Under the pieces are notes generated by a model. The model did not search any database. It was not told the origin of the DNA and saw only the letters and a program-made list of their open reading frames with translations. A program made the translations under genes and the position numbers. From assembly GCA_022316685.1 (NCBI GenBank), contig JAKJHU010000661.1:1-64000 (forward strand): DNA of 64,000 nucleotides, written 5' to 3'. This document shows positions 61,501-64,000 of this stretch, piece after piece (position 1 is the stretch's first letter; each line of letters starts with the position of its first letter). Source of the stretch: Progne subis subis. Its lineage: Eukaryota; Chordata; Aves; Passeriformes; Hirundinidae.

Positions 61501-64000
61501 AAGCAAAAACCAAAACAGCATCAGTCCAAGAACCACAAAATGCCCTTGTCCTCAGCCCAAGGAGATCTGACCAGCTAAAGTGGGACTGCTCAGTGCAAAC
61601 CCCTAAACCAGCGGCATCAGGAGGGACCCTGGTATGGAAGGTGAACCATCAGGAGGAAGATCATGAGGGGGAGGAAGAGCATGCAGAGGCAGCAGGCCCT
61701 GGCAATGCTTAACCCAGCACCTGCTTTCTATTGATCAAATGTTTGTGCAGCACTCTATTGATGTAAGGCATTATGTACAATCAGTGTTAAAACATTAATC
61801 TCCAGTCTAAATTCAGAGTTAGTCCATTTAACGTTCCCAGCGTCACTAAGCTATAACTTGACCTCCTTTAGTGATGTTCTGGAGTGGTGTAAGAACATAC
61901 TGTGTGCACTCTGCCATGAGTAAGAATAATCTATACGTCAACAGTGACAAAATGTTTTTAAATACAACTACTAAAACAAAAGTTTGGAAACAGGGCATTT
62001 CTCAATGCTACTTAAACTTACAGTAGGCTGTATCTTCTCACTCTTAACGGTGAAATAAATTCAAAATAAACAAATCTACAACTTTTGAGACAATGTCTAA
62101 AATCCAGACTGTTTACACTTCTGTATATTGAATTACTAAATTATTAAACGCACCCCATGATGCGTGTATATGAATAAGTGCTTTCATTTGTAAAAGAAAA
62201 AATATCCTCTCTCCTCTGAAACCTTGATTTTAAGTTCACTCCAAACGATAAAGCTTAAAATTTAAACTGTAATACAGCTTTCACTATAGTAGCATAAATA
62301 ATCCATTAGAGCAAATGAAAAAATTAAAATTTGAATGAGCAGAGTTCATTCAATTGCAAGACATTTTACACAGGATACACTTAACAACATTACTTTGAGA
62401 AATGGCTGAAGTTAACAGTTGTTCAGCAAGACAACCACAAAAGAAAAGAAATTGCAGTACCCTGGGACTTCCATTGAGCTGGTCAGAAATTTCCTGTGGA
62501 GCCTTCTTCCAGGCAATGACACATGTCCCAGCTTTAGAGCAGAAGGACCTCAGCTTAGTTTTAATTATAAAGAAAGCCCTTGTTTCAGAACACAGAGAAA
62601 TAAATCCAGGGAGACACCTATCATGAACTAAAATATCTAGTAAGTTAATAGTCTATCAATGTTAAAGAAAACAAACTTACAACCAGATTTTACCTGTGTT
62701 TTTTGAAAAAGAAAAACAAAACAAAACAAAAAGAACAACAACAAAAAAAAAAAACCACCACCACAACCACAACCACCACCACAACAAAAAGAAACCCACA
62801 AAAAAAGCCCACCAAAACACCTAAACCACTCTAGAAGGCTGTGAAGCAGCCTGAGCATTCCAGTCACTTCCTTTTGCCTTTCAACCTCTACCTCACCCTG
62901 TGAATTCCACATTATCCCTTCAACTACTCACTTTCCTCTTAACTTCCTGACCCTTCACACCCCCTCCTCTCCTCCAAGCAAAAGAAAACCAGATTCTATC
63001 CAATTTCATAAATTTGGCATAGTTCTGCATACAGTGTATATAAATCTTTTTGGTGCTCCACTCTCAACAAATACTATTTTTCACAAAGAATGTTTCCAAA
63101 ACCTGCCCTCATTAAAACGACTGTTATGTCCCATTGTTTTCAATGAAAGTGAAGCTAAAATGGTTGTCAGAAAAGAGGAAAAAGAAAGAAATGTGTCCAC
63201 TGCCTCCCTCTGGGAACCATGAAAAAGGAGCTAAATTACCTTTGGGGAAAAGCTGATTCCTTATCCTGTCTGAGGCTTCCACTGAGCTCAAACTAATTAG
63301 CCATTTTATTTCTAAATTCCAAGGAAATTAAGTATTCACTCAAAGAAGAGCAATGGAATTCTGGGGAGGAAATGCTGCTTGTTCTCTCTGAAACAATGTG
63401 ACTGAGTTCTCACATTAAAAGAGAAGCAATGCACAAAACTACCTGGGAAATTACCTCTATAAAGAGAAAAATTATGTCGGCTGTAAGAAGCAACACATTT
63501 TGTATCAGAGCTTACAATTAACATTTGTGACACAGAGCAGTTCTGATCCAAGCATTATATTTTTGACTAATTTATGGGAAGTAATAATGAAGGAGGATGG
63601 TATGAGCAGAATGGGCACATCTCTCTTCATGAAAATGTGAGAACAAGGATTCAACTGGGGGATTTCTTAGCAGGAAACAGGATTTTCCTGCAAAAGAAGT
63701 CTCTGCAATCCAAGGGAAGTATCAATTGCTCAACTTCAAAGAATTTCTGGTGAGCCAACAAAACGTTTCATACCCTTGGAGATCCAGTGCAATATTCTGA
63801 TATTCACTTATAAACATGTGACACCTACCAATGTTGTTTGCAGACTTTGGGAGCTGGAGCATGCTTTTAACTAATCCTTTCCACAACTGCACTAATGAAC
63901 AGCTACTGAGCAATAAAATTAAGGAGCTGGGAGACTGAAGCAGCCCAGCTTGCTCGTGTAAATTCTATGTAAGGCCCTCGGGTGGTGGCCCACACTGTCC
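61501..64000 (-). other. SSBP2: Intron 4, window end
   Basis: AT-rich with an A/C tract at 62705-62828. No further SSBP2 exon is seen before the window ends, so the intron is at least 48.6 kb long. Confidence 0.5.
62705..62828. repeat. A/C-rich low-complexity tract
   Basis: CAAAA units pass into CAA units and then ACC/CCA units (ACCACCACCACAACCACAACC) on the plus strand. It has the same A/C bias and orientation as the tract at 5342-5890, so the SSBP2 sense strand is again G/T-rich. Confidence 0.9.

Noticed and set aside
15342..64000. Search for SSBP2 exons 1-4 (LisH/LUFS domain)
   Set aside because: No match to the LYVYEYLLH, FLHSWWC or VFWDLYC motifs was seen by eye on the minus strand. 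The intron appears to extend past the window.
1..64000. CRISPR arrays, operons, bacterial-type promoters, tRNA or rRNA genes
   Set aside because: None visible. The sequence is vertebrate intronic DNA.

Overview
This window looks like intronic DNA of a bird, probably a songbird. It is AT-rich and CpG-poor, and nearly all of it is non-coding. The recognisable mobile elements are avian CR1 LINE fragments and solitary endogenous-retrovirus LTRs; the LTR at 58263-58974 is of a kind I associate with passerines. The only gene I can support is the minus-strand gene SSBP2 (single-stranded DNA-binding protein 2, an LDB1 co-factor). Four consecutive small coding exons are present, at 15252-15341, 2810-2869, 1067-1133 and 808-878. 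Each has AG/GT splice borders, and together they give one unbroken 95-codon reading frame with phases 0-0, 0-0, 0-1 and 1-0. I call them exons 5 to 8 by comparison with the human gene from memory. The peptide fits SSBP2 better than SSBP3 or SSBP4.

Layout. Positions 1-807 are the start of the intron after exon 8. Positions 808-2869 hold exons 8, 7 and 6, separated by 188-bp and 1,676-bp introns; the larger intron contains a CR1 fragment and an orphan, exon-shaped, strongly hydrophobic ORF. Positions 2870-15251 are a 12.4-kb intron with a long A/C-rich low-complexity tract, two adjacent inverted repeats near 10.4 kb, and a CTCF-like site followed by a TATA box and a short donor-ended ORF at 10.65-10.91 kb. 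Positions 15342-64000 are more than 48 kb of one upstream intron. I find no exon 1-4 sequence there, which would encode the LisH/LUFS end of the protein. This large intron carries several CR1 fragments in both orientations, three LTR-like elements, microsatellites, perfect hairpins, and a second exon-shaped ORF.

How it works together. The four exons encode the beginning of the long proline/glycine/methionine-rich region that follows the LDB1-binding LUFS domain. Two LTR-like elements lie in the sense orientation of SSBP2 and carry AATAAA polyadenylation signals, so they are the clearest candidates for affecting the host transcript. No complete new biological system can be demonstrated. The most interesting leads are the orphan transmembrane-type exon at 1889-2134, the CTCF/TATA/short-ORF module near 10.7 kb, and the 20-bp perfect hairpin at 10456-10499.
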